A stretch of 64,000 bases of DNA from NCBI RefSeq assembly GCF_003628535.1, contig NZ_RBCI01000003.1, forward strand, positions 248,001 through 312,000. The letters run 5' to 3'. Shown piece after piece: positions 18,371 through 26,687 of the stretch. A program made the position numbers and the translations under genes. Source of the DNA: Flavisolibacter nicotianae (GTDB lineage Bacteria; Bacteroidota; Bacteroidia; Chitinophagales; Chitinophagaceae). Under the pieces are notes generated by a model. The model was given only the letters and a program-made list of their open reading frames with translations, was not told the DNA's origin and did not search any database. Position 1 is the stretch's first letter; the number at the start of each line of letters is the position of its first letter.

Positions 18371-19198
18371 ATGAAAAAACTGATCAGACCCTTTGCGGCC
18401 GTTTGCGCTGCGGTAATTCTCCTGGCTTCCTGTAAAAAAGATGCAAAAGATGTCGTAAAAGACACGGTTTCCGTCGAGGCACTTTCGCAGATCCAGCATC
18501 TTGGTTTTAGTACAGATGGCGTACAAAAGGCCAGTGGCGGCTACCTGGTGGAAGGTGACATCTTTCTGAGCGATGCTCAACTCAGCACGTCTCCCACTTC
18601 ACCCAACATGGTGATTGCAAACGAGGAGCATTACCACACGTTCAACATGGTGAATGTCTCCAACCACCCCACGATCAAAATCGCCCTGAACAACAGTTCT
18701 GCTCAGCACGATGCAGCATTTTCGGCTGCATTGGACGAAGCCATCAGTCGCTACAACAATGAAAACCTGACGGTCAAATTTCAGCGTGTTACGACCGGCG
18801 CCGACATTACGGTGGTGGCGTTTTACGAGGTGAGCAACACACTTGGGTCTTCCGGTTTCCCCAACAGTGCCGGCGATCCTTACAACCAGGTAAAAATGAA
18901 TACCTACTGGTACAGCACCGGAACCGACGCTACCAACGTCAACTACATTGGTACCATTATGGCGCACGAAGTGGGCCATTGCATCGGCTTCCGTCACACC
19001 GATTACATGAACCGTGCGTATAGCTGCGGTGGCAGAAAACAAAACGAAGGACAATCCAACACCGGTGTAGGCGCTGTGTATATTCCTGGTACACCTACCG
19101 GTGGCGATCCGAATTCATGGATGCTTGCCTGCGTGGGTAGCAACGTGAACCGGCCTTTCAATGCCAACGATAAAATAGCACTCTCTTACGTCTATTAA
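18371..19198 (+). CDS. M57-family HExxH metallopeptidase lipoprotein, copy 1
   Basis: This 275-residue lipoprotein has a lipobox ending LLASC, then KKDAKDVV. The peptidase domain has the zinc motif HEVGHCIGFRHTD (His199, Glu200, His203, His209), which matches the dual-action HEIGH (M57) family, a metzincin-like group. Upstream lies a typical segment, RYNNENLTVKFQRV. The C-terminal part has conserved Cys residues (YSCGG and MLACVGS) that may form a disulfide. The Lys/Asp residues right after the lipid-bearing Cys resemble the lipoprotein export signal of some Bacteroidota, so surface display is likely but inferred. It is the first of three tandem paralogs, each with its own terminator. The substrate is unknown. 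Confidence 0.88.
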   Translation: MKKLIRPFAAVCAAVILLASCKKDAKDVVKDTVSVEALSQIQHLGFSTDGVQKASGGYLVEGDIFLSDAQLSTSPTSPNMVIANEEHYHTFNMVNVSNHPTIKIALNNSSAQHDAAFSAALDEAISRYNNENLTVKFQRVTTGADITVVAFYEVSNTLGSSGFPNSAGDPYNQVKMNTYWYSTGTDATNVNYIGTIMAHEVGHCIGFRHTDYMNRAYSCGGRKQNEGQSNTGVGAVYIPGTPTGGDPNSWMLACVGSNVNRPFNANDKIALSYVY

Positions 19199-19203
19199 TT
19201 TTT

Positions 19204-19232
19204 AAAGCCGCCTCAAAAGGCGGCTTTTTCTT
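19204..19232 (+). terminator. Terminator after M57 copy 1
   Basis: AAAGCCGCC pairs with GGCGGCTTT around a short A-rich loop, and a T-run follows. Confidence 0.85.
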
Positions 19233-19277
19233 TTCCCCGAATCCTCTTATTCCGGTTTCACCCAAAACCATAAATAC

Positions 19278-20099
19278 ATGAAGAAAGTTTTAAAGCCCGT
19301 TCTGCTCGCATCAAGCCTTGCACTGCTGTTTACAGCCTGTAAAAAAGATGCAAAAGACATGAAGGTCGACGACATATCGCCGGCAGTTCGTTCACAAATT
19401 CAAAGTCTTGGCTTCAGCACCAATGATGTCAGGAAAGTCGATGACGGTTACCTGGTGGAAGGCGATATCGTTTTAACGCAAAATGATCTTGCCTATGCCT
19501 CCAGTTCTCCCGAAATTGTCTATGCCAACGAAGAGCATTACCGTACCAACAATCTTGTAAAGGTTAGCTCATATCCGACGATCAAAGTTGCCCTGAACAA
19601 TAGTTCATCGCAGCACCAGGCCGTGTTTTCCGCAGCACTGGACGAAGCCATTCGCCGTTACAATGCCGAAAGCCTGACCATTAAGTTTCAACGGGTATCA
19701 AGTAGTGCAAACACCACGGTGGTGGCGTTTTACGAGGTGAGCAATACCCTTGGTTCTTCCGGTTTTCCAACCAGTTCAGGTGCACCGTATAGCCAGGTGA
19801 AGATGAACACCTATTGGTACAGCACCAGTACCAGCAGTACCAATGTCAATTATATTGCGACCATCATGGCGCATGAACTCGGCCATTGCATTGGCTTCCG
19901 TCATACCGACTACATGAACCGTGCATATAGCTGCGGCGGTTCGGCTGTGAACGAAGGCTCGGCCGGTGTAGGCGCCGTGTACATTCCTGGCACACCTTCC
20001 GGCCCGAGTGCCAACTCCTGGATGCTGGCCTGCGTGGGCAGCAATCAAAACAGGCCGTTTACCAGTGCAGACAGAACTGCCCTGAACTATCTTTATTGA
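19278..20099 (+). CDS. M57-family HExxH metallopeptidase lipoprotein, copy 2
   Basis: This 273-residue paralog of the upstream gene has a lipobox ending LLFTAC followed by KKDAKDMK. The zinc motif is HELGHCIGFRHTD with its first histidine at 199, the same position as in copy 1. Long blocks are identical to copy 1 (for example VKMNTYWYST and RHTDYMNRAYSCGG), so the duplication is recent or under strong conservation. Most differences lie in the prodomain-like N-terminal 90 residues and in the segment after YSCGG. It starts about 46 bases after the copy 1 terminator and ends in its own terminator. Expression is probably separate from copy 1, although no distinct promoter can be seen in the short gap. 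Confidence 0.88.
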   Translation: MKKVLKPVLLASSLALLFTACKKDAKDMKVDDISPAVRSQIQSLGFSTNDVRKVDDGYLVEGDIVLTQNDLAYASSSPEIVYANEEHYRTNNLVKVSSYPTIKVALNNSSSQHQAVFSAALDEAIRRYNAESLTIKFQRVSSSANTTVVAFYEVSNTLGSSGFPTSSGAPYSQVKMNTYWYSTSTSSTNVNYIATIMAHELGHCIGFRHTDYMNRAYSCGGSAVNEGSAGVGAVYIPGTPSGPSANSWMLACVGSNQNRPFTSADRTALNYLY

Positions 20100-20120
20100 A
20101 CTTTCATCAACGTTTCAGAC

Positions 20121-20155
20121 AAACTATCCCGCTAAAAAGCGGGATAGTTTGTTTT
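20121..20155 (+). terminator. Terminator after M57 copy 2
   Basis: AAACTATCCCGC pairs with GCGGGATAGTTT over a loop of about five bases, followed by GTTTT. Confidence 0.85.
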
Positions 20156-20238
20156 ATGAAAGCGGGCTGGAAGTGCATTGCCGGCTTTGGATTTCAAATA
20201 CATCTACCCTTCAAAGGGCGGCCAATCAGGGCGTGCAT

Positions 20239-20263
20239 TGACAGGGAATAATATTTCCTGTCA
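20239..20263. promoter_or_regulatory. 25-base palindrome, operator-like, upstream of M57 copy 3
   Basis: TGACAGGGAATA and ATTTCCTGTCA form a near-perfect dyad (one mismatch) centred 84 bases before the copy 3 start. It lacks a T-run and is too far from the upstream stop to act as its terminator, so a dimeric regulator site is the more likely reading. Confidence 0.5.
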
Positions 20264-20334
20264 GCGTGATAGAATTTGTTAATGATTTGTAAATTGGATT
20301 GTCAACCCTTTTTGATTAAACAATTAACACGCTC

Positions 20335-21144
20335 ATGAAACACATTCTATCCCCGCTGATGATTGCAGGTATCGCGGTCCTTGGTTTTAGTTCCTGTAAG
20401 AAAGATACAAAAGACATTGTGCAGGATGAGGTTACACAGGAAACTTTGAGTAAGATCGGTAGTATGGGCTTCTACAACAAGAACGTTCAGAAAGTAGAAG
20501 AAGGTTACCTCGTTGAAGGCGACATTGTTTTGACGGCAAGCGATTTAAATTCCACTCCTGTGGTCTATGGCATGCGGGTTGGAACCACGGAGCAGTACCG
20601 GACCAATAACCTCGTAAACGCCGGTGGCGGACGAGTGATTACGGTTGCCCTGTCGAGCAAACTCCCATCTTCGTATGGCGCTGCGCTGGATGAAATGGTG
20701 AGGCGGTACAATGCCGAAAAACTGACCATTAGCTTTCAACGCGTTTCGGGCAGTGCCAATATCACGTTTGTGCAAGGGCATGGCAGCTACCTGGCTTCCT
20801 CCGGCTTTCCCACGTCAGGCGGCGACCCGTATAGCCAGGTCAAAGTAAACTCGCAATACATCGGCAGCGGAAACGGCAGCAATACCTTCATCAATTACCT
20901 GGCGACCATTTTTGCCCACGAAGTCGGGCACTGTATCGGCTTCCGTCATACCGATTACATGGACAGGAGCTATAGCTGCGGTGGTGCATACGCCAATGAA
21001 GGAACGTCTTCCGTCGGTGCAGTATGGATTGCCAATACACCAAAGACAGCCGAACCCAACTCGTTCATGCTGGCCTGTATCAGCTCGGGACAAAACCGTC
21101 CATTTGATAATTACGACAAGATCGCGCTGGCCGCTATGTATTAA
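20335..21144 (+). CDS. M57-family HExxH metallopeptidase lipoprotein, copy 3
   Basis: This is the 269-residue, most divergent copy. The lipobox ends LGFSSC and is followed by KKDTKDIV. The zinc motif HEVGHCIGFRHTD begins at His195. The segment after the prodomain differs from copies 1 and 2 (YGMRVGTTEQYRTNNLVNAGG and a shorter insert before SSYGAALDEMVRRYN), but the catalytic half and the paired cysteines are kept. It has a separate upstream region of 235 bases with a palindrome and an AT-rich stretch, so its regulation may differ from that of copies 1 and 2. A terminator follows and then the convergent S8 protease. Confidence 0.87.
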   Translation: MKHILSPLMIAGIAVLGFSSCKKDTKDIVQDEVTQETLSKIGSMGFYNKNVQKVEEGYLVEGDIVLTASDLNSTPVVYGMRVGTTEQYRTNNLVNAGGGRVITVALSSKLPSSYGAALDEMVRRYNAEKLTISFQRVSGSANITFVQGHGSYLASSGFPTSGGDPYSQVKVNSQYIGSGNGSNTFINYLATIFAHEVGHCIGFRHTDYMDRSYSCGGAYANEGTSSVGAVWIANTPKTAEPNSFMLACISSGQNRPFDNYDKIALAAMY

Positions 21145-21161
21145 ACGGCTTCCCCTTCCCA

Positions 21162-21195
21162 TAAAAAAAGACCGCAATTGCTGCGGTCTTTTTCG
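21162..21195. terminator. Terminator between M57 copy 3 and the convergent S8 gene
   Basis: AAAAGACCGCA pairs with TGCGGTCTTTTT around a five-base loop; A- and T-runs on both sides allow use in both directions. Confidence 0.8.
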
Positions 21196-21243
21196 TGAAG
21201 AGAAACGAAAAAGGTGAACAACCTTGCTTTACCGGGTTTATCT

Positions 21244-22647
21244 CTATTTGGATAAAGCTCCAAAGGCGTCGAGCCGGCCGCCGGTGACCGTTTTGCCGCT
21301 GAGCGAAGCAGTGGGTACCGCACTGGCCAAAATCGCGTTCTTGATGGTTGCCGCGCTGGCGCCGGGATGTGCGGACGCGTACAACGCACAGGCGCCGGTG
21401 ACATGCGGTGTGGCCATGGAAGTGCCGCTGTAATTGCTGTACGTATTGTAGGCCGTGGTGGAAATAATCCCCGAACCGGGTGCGCCCAGGTCCACCGTCG
21501 TCGCACCATAATTGGAAAAACTTGCCCTGGCCCCGTTGGACGTGATGGCGGCAACCGCAATCACGTTGGACAGGTTGTAATTGGAGGGGTAATTAGCCAC
21601 CGCATCATTGTTGTCGCCAACACCGTCGCTGCCACCATTGCCGGCGGCGGCAACAAACAGGATATTGGCATTATTTGCACGGCTGATGGCATCGTAGAGT
21701 GCCTGCGAATAACCGCCGCCGCCCCAGGAATTATTCGATGCCACGATGTTCAGGCCGTGCCGGGTTTTGAGGTTGGTCAGGTAATCAACAGCTTTCACGG
21801 CATTGGAGGTGGTCCCACCGAATACACCCAAAAATTTTGCAGAGATCAGGGTTACGTTCCAGTTGACACCGACCACACCTGCGCTATTACCGCCCTTGCC
21901 GGCAATGGTGCCCGATACGTGTGTGCCATGGTCGTCACGGTTACCGCTGGTGCCGCCGTCGTAAATCGTATTGTTGTTGCCGGCAAAGTCCCAGCCATGA
22001 ATGTCATCGACATAGCCATTGCCGTCATTGTCCCTGCCATCAGCCGGATCGAAGGGGTTGGTCCAAACCTGGCCGCTGAGATCGGGGTGGGTAAACTGGA
22101 TGCCTTCGTCAATGATGCCAACATAAACGGAAGCGGAACCGGTATAGCCGGCGGACCAGGCGGCCGCCGCATTGCTGCCATACTGGTTGGCCGGTGTCGT
22201 GCCGGGCCCGTACATCCCCCATAACTGCCCGCTGCTATAATAGGTGTCATTGGCAGTAGCGCCGAAGGTGTAGATCCAGTTTGGTTCGGCATAGACCACA
22301 TCCTTGTTGCCTTTCATTTTAGCCACGGCGTCCCTCGGGTCCATCGCGGTGCTGATGACAAAAAAACCTTCTTCATCGCCGGCCGTTTTCATGGCATCCG
22401 TGGTAATGTTTTCTTTAATAGTACCACCGATTTTTGCCAGGGCATCACTGCGTCCGCTGACAGAAGTTCTCGATTTGAATTTCACCAGCAACTCATTGGG
22501 AACATATTGCTGGTCTGTTTGTGGCCGGGTCAATTGGTCGGTCAGGTCTGGCGCCGCCTCGGCAGAAGACGGAGCGGTTTGGATTTCCTTGACGCAACTG
22601 CTGAAGAACAGGGTGGTGATGACGCCGAGAGTCGCTAATTTTTTCAT
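21244..22647 (-). CDS. Subtilisin-like (S8) serine protease lipoprotein
   Basis: This 467-residue protein has a lipobox ending LFFSSC. An I9-type propeptide spans about residues 47-125 (VPNELLVKFKSRTSV to VVYAEPNW). The mature domain has a complete triad: Asp180 (VGIIDEGIQFTHPDL), His240 (DDHGTHVSGTIAG) and Ser410 (SGTSMATPHVTG). An Asp/Asn-rich calcium-type loop lies between the Asp and His motifs (DPADGRDNDGNGYVDD). There is no type IX tail, so it should stay lipid-anchored, unlike the S8 enzyme at 15.6 kb. It converges on the third M57 gene. The cluster reads as an extracellular proteolysis locus, perhaps with mutual processing of zymogens, which is inference. Confidence 0.93.
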   Translation of the reverse strand: MKKLATLGVITTLFFSSCVKEIQTAPSSAEAAPDLTDQLTRPQTDQQYVPNELLVKFKSRTSVSGRSDALAKIGGTIKENITTDAMKTAGDEEGFFVISTAMDPRDAVAKMKGNKDVVYAEPNWIYTFGATANDTYYSSGQLWGMYGPGTTPANQYGSNAAAAWSAGYTGSASVYVGIIDEGIQFTHPDLSGQVWTNPFDPADGRDNDGNGYVDDIHGWDFAGNNNTIYDGGTSGNRDDHGTHVSGTIAGKGGNSAGVVGVNWNVTLISAKFLGVFGGTTSNAVKAVDYLTNLKTRHGLNIVASNNSWGGGGYSQALYDAISRANNANILFVAAAGNGGSDGVGDNNDAVANYPSNYNLSNVIAVAAITSNGARASFSNYGATTVDLGAPGSGIISTTAYNTYSNYSGTSMATPHVTGACALYASAHPGASAATIKNAILASAVPTASLSGKTVTGGRLDAFGALSK

Positions 22648-22923
22648 GTGTGTAAGTTTTTTTATTTGAAAAAGTGGCGTGGGTAAATCGGACGTGGTTC
22701 AAACACCGATACTGGTTCGGTTCTTTAAATATAAAAAATATTTATACGTTATGCTACAGGCCAGGTGTTACAAACCAGTACCAGCAGGCGATGCCATTAA
22801 ATGCCTGACCAGGCTGCGAAAGCGGGGAAGGAAAGGTGATGGGCAGCAGGAAGTTGCCCCGATCAGGGAACGCCGAAGGTTGGGTAAAGGCAATCCAGGC
22901 AAGCGGACTTTTTGTCCGGTGAT

Positions 22924-23877
22924 TCAGATCTTTTGAATCCGGAAGCACTGCCGCTTCAACTTGCCGGTAAAGTCGAAGGGCGTGGTGGCCTTGGTGATGT
23001 CTTTTATGGAAGAAGACAGAATGCCCTTTTCATCCAGTTGAAACTTTGTGTAATTGGTGCTGAAAAAAAGCTGACCGCCGGTTGTCAGCGCCGTCAGGCA
23101 ATCGTTGATGAGCGATACATGATCACGCTGGATATCCAGTACACCTGCCATGCGCTTGCTGTTGCTGAAGGTTGGCGGGTCCATGACAATCAGGTCGAAA
23201 CGGCCGGCCGGTAAGTCCTTTATGTACTGCAGAACATCGGCATGCACCACCCGGTGCGCTGCGGTGCCGGGAAAATTCAGTTGCATGTTTCGTTCGGCCC
23301 ATGAAAGGTAAGTTTTGGACAGGTCAACCGACACCACTTCCGAAGCACCGCCGGCCATGCCGTATACGGAGAACGAACCGGTGTAACAAAAAAGGTTGAG
23401 CAGGCGCTTGTCTCTCGCTTCATCCCGCACCATCTGCCGGGTCAGGCGGTGGTCGAGAAAAAGCCCGGTATCGAGGTAGTCACTCAGGTTGACGATAAAT
23501 TTCAGCCCGCCTTCTTCCACGACGAATTCATTTTTTTCGGCGGCAATCTTTTCGTACTGGCTTTCGCGGTGATCTTTCCGTTGTCGGAGCTTTATAAAAA
23601 TGGCATCCTTTGCAATGCCCGTTACGCTGCTCATGACGAGCAGGCATTCGTCCATCCACCGTTCGTGTTCTTCGTCCGAAAAGCCATGCCGGCGCTGGTA
23701 CTCCGACACATAAAGCCGCCCGTCGTAGTTTTCAATTATGAAAGGGAATTCGGGCAGGTCGTGGTCGTAAACGCGGTAGCAGGAAATGCCTTGGCGCCTC
23801 GCCTGTTTGCTGAGATGGCGGAACACTTTTTCCAGCCGGTTACGGAACATTAAATATTTGTCAAAGGATTGCTGCAT
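22924..23877 (-). CDS. Class I SAM-dependent RNA methyltransferase (RlmK/RlmI-like)
   Basis: This 317-residue enzyme corresponds to the C-terminal, RlmK-like half of RlmL and to RlmI. The SAM-binding block is LLNLFCYTGSFSVYGMAGGA, followed by the acidic strand end SVDLS and the catalytic-type motif MDPPTFSNSKRM. DTGLFLDHR upstream is a hallmark of the group. ATG 23877 (MQQSFDKYLMFRNRLEKVFRH) is preferred; an in-frame extension of 53 residues would run through the repeat-rich spacer upstream and lacks family character. It likely methylates a 23S rRNA guanine or cytosine, but the exact base cannot be read from the sequence. It is divergent from the exonuclease gene. Confidence 0.82.
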   Translation of the reverse strand: MQQSFDKYLMFRNRLEKVFRHLSKQARRQGISCYRVYDHDLPEFPFIIENYDGRLYVSEYQRRHGFSDEEHERWMDECLLVMSSVTGIAKDAIFIKLRQRKDHRESQYEKIAAEKNEFVVEEGGLKFIVNLSDYLDTGLFLDHRLTRQMVRDEARDKRLLNLFCYTGSFSVYGMAGGASEVVSVDLSKTYLSWAERNMQLNFPGTAAHRVVHADVLQYIKDLPAGRFDLIVMDPPTFSNSKRMAGVLDIQRDHVSLINDCLTALTTGGQLFFSTNYTKFQLDEKGILSSSIKDITKATTPFDFTGKLKRQCFRIQKI

Positions 23878-23915
23878 TGCTAAATTTATTAGAACTTCGA
23901 CAACCCCAAACGGGA

Positions 23916-24008
23916 GTTCACAAGTTCGCGTGTTCAGGAGTTCGCAAGTTAATGCAAGCTGATGGGAACACTCAACTCGTGAACTTGTGAACCTGTAAAC
24001 TTGTGAAC
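23916..24008. repeat. GTTCACAAGTT word repeats in inverted orientation
   Basis: The left arm (23916-23950) is built of degenerate GTTCGCAAGTT/GTTCACAAGTT words. The right arm (23974-24008) is built of their complements (GTGAACTTGTGAAC). Together they fill the spacer between two divergent genes. Confidence 0.6.
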
Positions 24009-24016
24009 TTTTCCGG

Positions 24017-25381
24017 ATGTACGCGATCGTAGACATTGAAACAACGGGTGGCTATGCCTCGGCCAACGGGATCATTGAAATCTCCATCCAGGTATTTGAT
24101 GGCGAGAAGGTGATTGAAACGTTTGAAAGTCTTGTCAACCCCGGCCAGACCATTCCCCGCTATATCCAGGCCTTTACCGGCATTACCAACGAAATGGTGG
24201 TGGATGCTCCTGCCTTTGAGGAAATCGCGGAGAAGGTGTTTACGATCCTGCAGGGGAACATTTTTGTTGCCCACAATGTCAACTTCGATTACTCGTTTGT
24301 CAAAAGCAACCTGGATTATTACGGCTATACCTTCACCGCCAAAAAGCTTTGCACGGTCCGGCTCTCGCGGCAGATCTTTCCGGGCTTTCCTTCTTACAGC
24401 TTAGGCAATCTTTGCCAGTCATTGGACATCCGGATCGAGAACCGGCACCGGGCCGGCGGCGACGCCGAAGCCACGGTCGTACTGTTCAAAATGCTGCTCG
24501 AGAACGATGCAAAAGGCGCCATTGAAACAAGCCTCAACCGCAACTCGAAAGAAGCGATCCTTCCGCCGAATGTGCCCAAAGCACATTTCGAGGCCCTTCC
24601 TACCACTCCTGGCATTTACTATTTCCACGACCAGAAAGGAAAGGTGATTTACGTGGGCAAGGCCAAGAACATTCGCCAGCGGGTGAACTCGCATTTCTGC
24701 AATAATTCCGATGGCCGGCAAAAGCAGAATTTTGTGCGCAATATGCACGGCATTTCGTTTCAGCAAACGGCAACGGAACTGATGGCCGCCATCCTGGAAA
24801 GCACGGAGATCAAGCGCCTGTGGCCCGAATTCAATGTGTCGCAGAAAAAACCCGAGGAGGTCTTCGGCATTTTTGTGTACGAAGACCAGAACGGGTACAT
24901 GCGGCTGGCGATCGAAAAGAAGCGGAAGAATTCTGCACCCATTTACACCTTTCATTACAAGGTGGACGGCCATGGCGTGATGCGCAAACTGCTAAAGGAG
25001 TTTTCGCTTTGTCCCAAGCTTTGTTTTTTGCAAACCAGTACCGACCAGTGTGTGGGCATTGCTGAAGAGTACTGCCATGGTGCCTGCGAAAAAAAAGAAG
25101 CGCCGGCCGCCTACAACGAACGGGTGCTTCAGGCCATTGCGTCGCTGACCATGCGACCTTCGTACGTGGTGCTGGACAAAGGCCTGACGGATGACGAGGT
25201 TTCCTGCATCATGGTGGTGCAGGGCAATTTTTTTGGGATGGGCTACCTGCCAAAAAACTTTGAGACCATCACGCAAAAAGCGATTGAAGAATACATCACG
25301 CCGTATAAAGACAACAGCACCATCCGCATGCTGCTAAGCACCTTTGTCAACACCAACCCGGAACGAGTGAAAATGCTGTGA
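24017..25381 (+). CDS. DnaQ-type 3'-5' exonuclease fused to a GIY-YIG nuclease domain
   Basis: This 454-residue protein joins two nuclease domains. Residues 1-165 are a DEDDh exonuclease: YAIVDIETTGG (first Asp/Glu pair), HNVNFDYSF and HRAGGDAEAT with the catalytic His-Asp. Around residue 195 the GIY-YIG fold starts with TTPGIYYFHDQKGKVIYVG and continues KAKNIRQRVNSHF, as in the N-terminal part of UvrC and in Cho. The remaining 180 residues contain a cysteine-bearing region (FSLCPKLCFLQ, CHGACEKKE). This architecture is known in Bacteroidota and Actinobacteria, where it is often annotated as a DNA polymerase III epsilon-like protein. A role in DNA repair rather than replication proofreading is more likely. 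ATG 24017 begins directly at the first exonuclease strand. Confidence 0.87.
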   Translation: MYAIVDIETTGGYASANGIIEISIQVFDGEKVIETFESLVNPGQTIPRYIQAFTGITNEMVVDAPAFEEIAEKVFTILQGNIFVAHNVNFDYSFVKSNLDYYGYTFTAKKLCTVRLSRQIFPGFPSYSLGNLCQSLDIRIENRHRAGGDAEATVVLFKMLLENDAKGAIETSLNRNSKEAILPPNVPKAHFEALPTTPGIYYFHDQKGKVIYVGKAKNIRQRVNSHFCNNSDGRQKQNFVRNMHGISFQQTATELMAAILESTEIKRLWPEFNVSQKKPEEVFGIFVYEDQNGYMRLAIEKKRKNSAPIYTFHYKVDGHGVMRKLLKEFSLCPKLCFLQTSTDQCVGIAEEYCHGACEKKEAPAAYNERVLQAIASLTMRPSYVVLDKGLTDDEVSCIMVVQGNFFGMGYLPKNFETITQKAIEEYITPYKDNSTIRMLLSTFVNTNPERVKML

Positions 25382-25542
25382 GGTTTCGAAGCGGCTTGAT
25401 TCAGAGGGTTTCCTACACTGTTTACCGTCGGTTTTTAACGATGCCTGGAAGAAGAGGTTATTGTATTGCAACTGATGCAGGTGGTTCAATTCACATCGAA
25501 ATATTTGGTAATTTTCAGTGACAAAGCTTTGTTCTTTAACAC

Positions 25543-26463
25543 ATGTCTAAGGAGCAAAATAAACCACGCACATCTTCTGCCGGTAGGGAATATAAAAAAA
25601 CATCTGCCCCTTCCCCTTTTGTTCCTCGGGTGGCTGAGGCCAAACTCCAAAAGTCGGCACCTGTATTTGCGTCAAACGCAAACGCCCCTAAAGTTTCGGA
25701 AGTTCATCAGCCGATACACGTGCATCACGAAAAGAGATGGATGGATTATTTTTTTGAATTTCTGATGGTTTTTCTTGCCGTGATCCTGGGGTTTCTATTT
25801 GAAAATCTTCGGGAGCATTCCGTTGAACAGCGAAGAGCAAAAGAATATGCGCAGTCACTTTATAATGATTTAAAGAAGGATGTAGAAGCAGTAAAGGAAC
25901 TGCTTGATCTTAAAAACTGGCGAAGCAAAAAACTTGATAGCTTAATGACGGTAACAAGCGCCTCCGAAATTGAAACACACGTGCCGGAAGCTTATTATTT
26001 AAGCTGTGTTTTAGTGATCCCAGATCGTGCATTCAGGCCTTCAGACATCACTGTTCAACAACTTCGCAATTCAGGAAGCCTGCGGTATTTCAGTCTGCCG
26101 TTGATCAATCGTATTACACAGTATTACAATAATTGTAATGCGTATGCAGAGATTGAAAACGAATTCCGGCAACTGTCCCCTCCATATTCTTTGTCCGCAA
26201 AAATATTTGATGCAGATATGCTTGCATCACTGTTTAGCAAAGCGGCACCGGCTGATTTAAAAAAAGTGATCCAGCGACCCGACTCAACCTTGCAATTCAA
26301 ACTGCTTCCTTCGTACAAAGAAACACTGAATGAATACAGGCTGTATGTAGGCAAGCAAAAACGCGGCAATGATGGTATGGTGAAGCTTTTACTGCCACAG
26401 ATGGTAGAAAAACCACAAAGAGAGCTTATGGAAGAACTGCAAAAGGAGTATCCTGTCCAATGA
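25543..26463 (+). CDS. One-helix membrane protein of a Bacteroidota family of unknown function
   Basis: This 306-residue protein has a polar N-terminal tail of about 65 residues, then KRWMDYFFEFLMVFLAVILG, which starts one membrane helix (about 67-86), followed at once by FENLREHSVEQRRAKEYAQSL, and a long, mostly helical extracytoplasmic or cytoplasmic domain. The helix-plus-'EN.REH..E..RAKEYA' junction is a pattern I know from uncharacterised Bacteroidota proteins that usually start directly at the helix; the extra N-terminal tail here is unusual. Base composition is clearly AT-richer than in the neighbouring genes, and the next small gene overlaps its stop by four bases. Function is unknown. 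Confidence 0.65.
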   Translation: MSKEQNKPRTSSAGREYKKTSAPSPFVPRVAEAKLQKSAPVFASNANAPKVSEVHQPIHVHHEKRWMDYFFEFLMVFLAVILGFLFENLREHSVEQRRAKEYAQSLYNDLKKDVEAVKELLDLKNWRSKKLDSLMTVTSASEIETHVPEAYYLSCVLVIPDRAFRPSDITVQQLRNSGSLRYFSLPLINRITQYYNNCNAYAEIENEFRQLSPPYSLSAKIFDADMLASLFSKAAPADLKKVIQRPDSTLQFKLLPSYKETLNEYRLYVGKQKRGNDGMVKLLLPQMVEKPQRELMEELQKEYPVQ

Positions 26464-26597
26464 TCAAATCAAATTTCCACGTCACGTTATCCACTTTCTT
26501 TAAGTTGGAGGCTCTGGTTGAAAATAACGGACAATTTGCCTGCAACATCCGCTTGGAAACCCAGGTTGACGACTATGACTTCAACAACATATCTTAA
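26460..26597 (+). CDS. Very small ORF overlapping the upstream gene; possibly a gene remnant
   Basis: ATG 26460 overlaps the stop of the upstream gene (ATGA) and opens a 45-residue frame (MIKSNFHVTLSTF... to ...DYDFNNIS). The sequence looks protein-like: amphipathic, with a normal amino-acid mix. Just before its stop, a second frame starts at ATG 26575 (MTSTTYLNELQQQ) and ends after 20 residues. Together they look like a small gene pair or a frameshifted remnant. I do not recognise a family. It could also be a coupled peptide that belongs with the upstream membrane protein. Confidence 0.35.
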   Translation: MIKSNFHVTLSTFFKLEALVENNGQFACNIRLETQVDDYDFNNIS

Positions 26598-26687
26598 TGA
26601 ACTGCAACAACAGGAGAGTGAAGCAAGGCAATATTGATTCCCTACCTTCACAAAGTTGTTAACTGTTACAAACTATCTTAGACCTTT

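Noticed and set aside
22924-24036. 370-residue version of the methyltransferase
   Set aside because: The extra 53 residues are translated from the word-repeat spacer.
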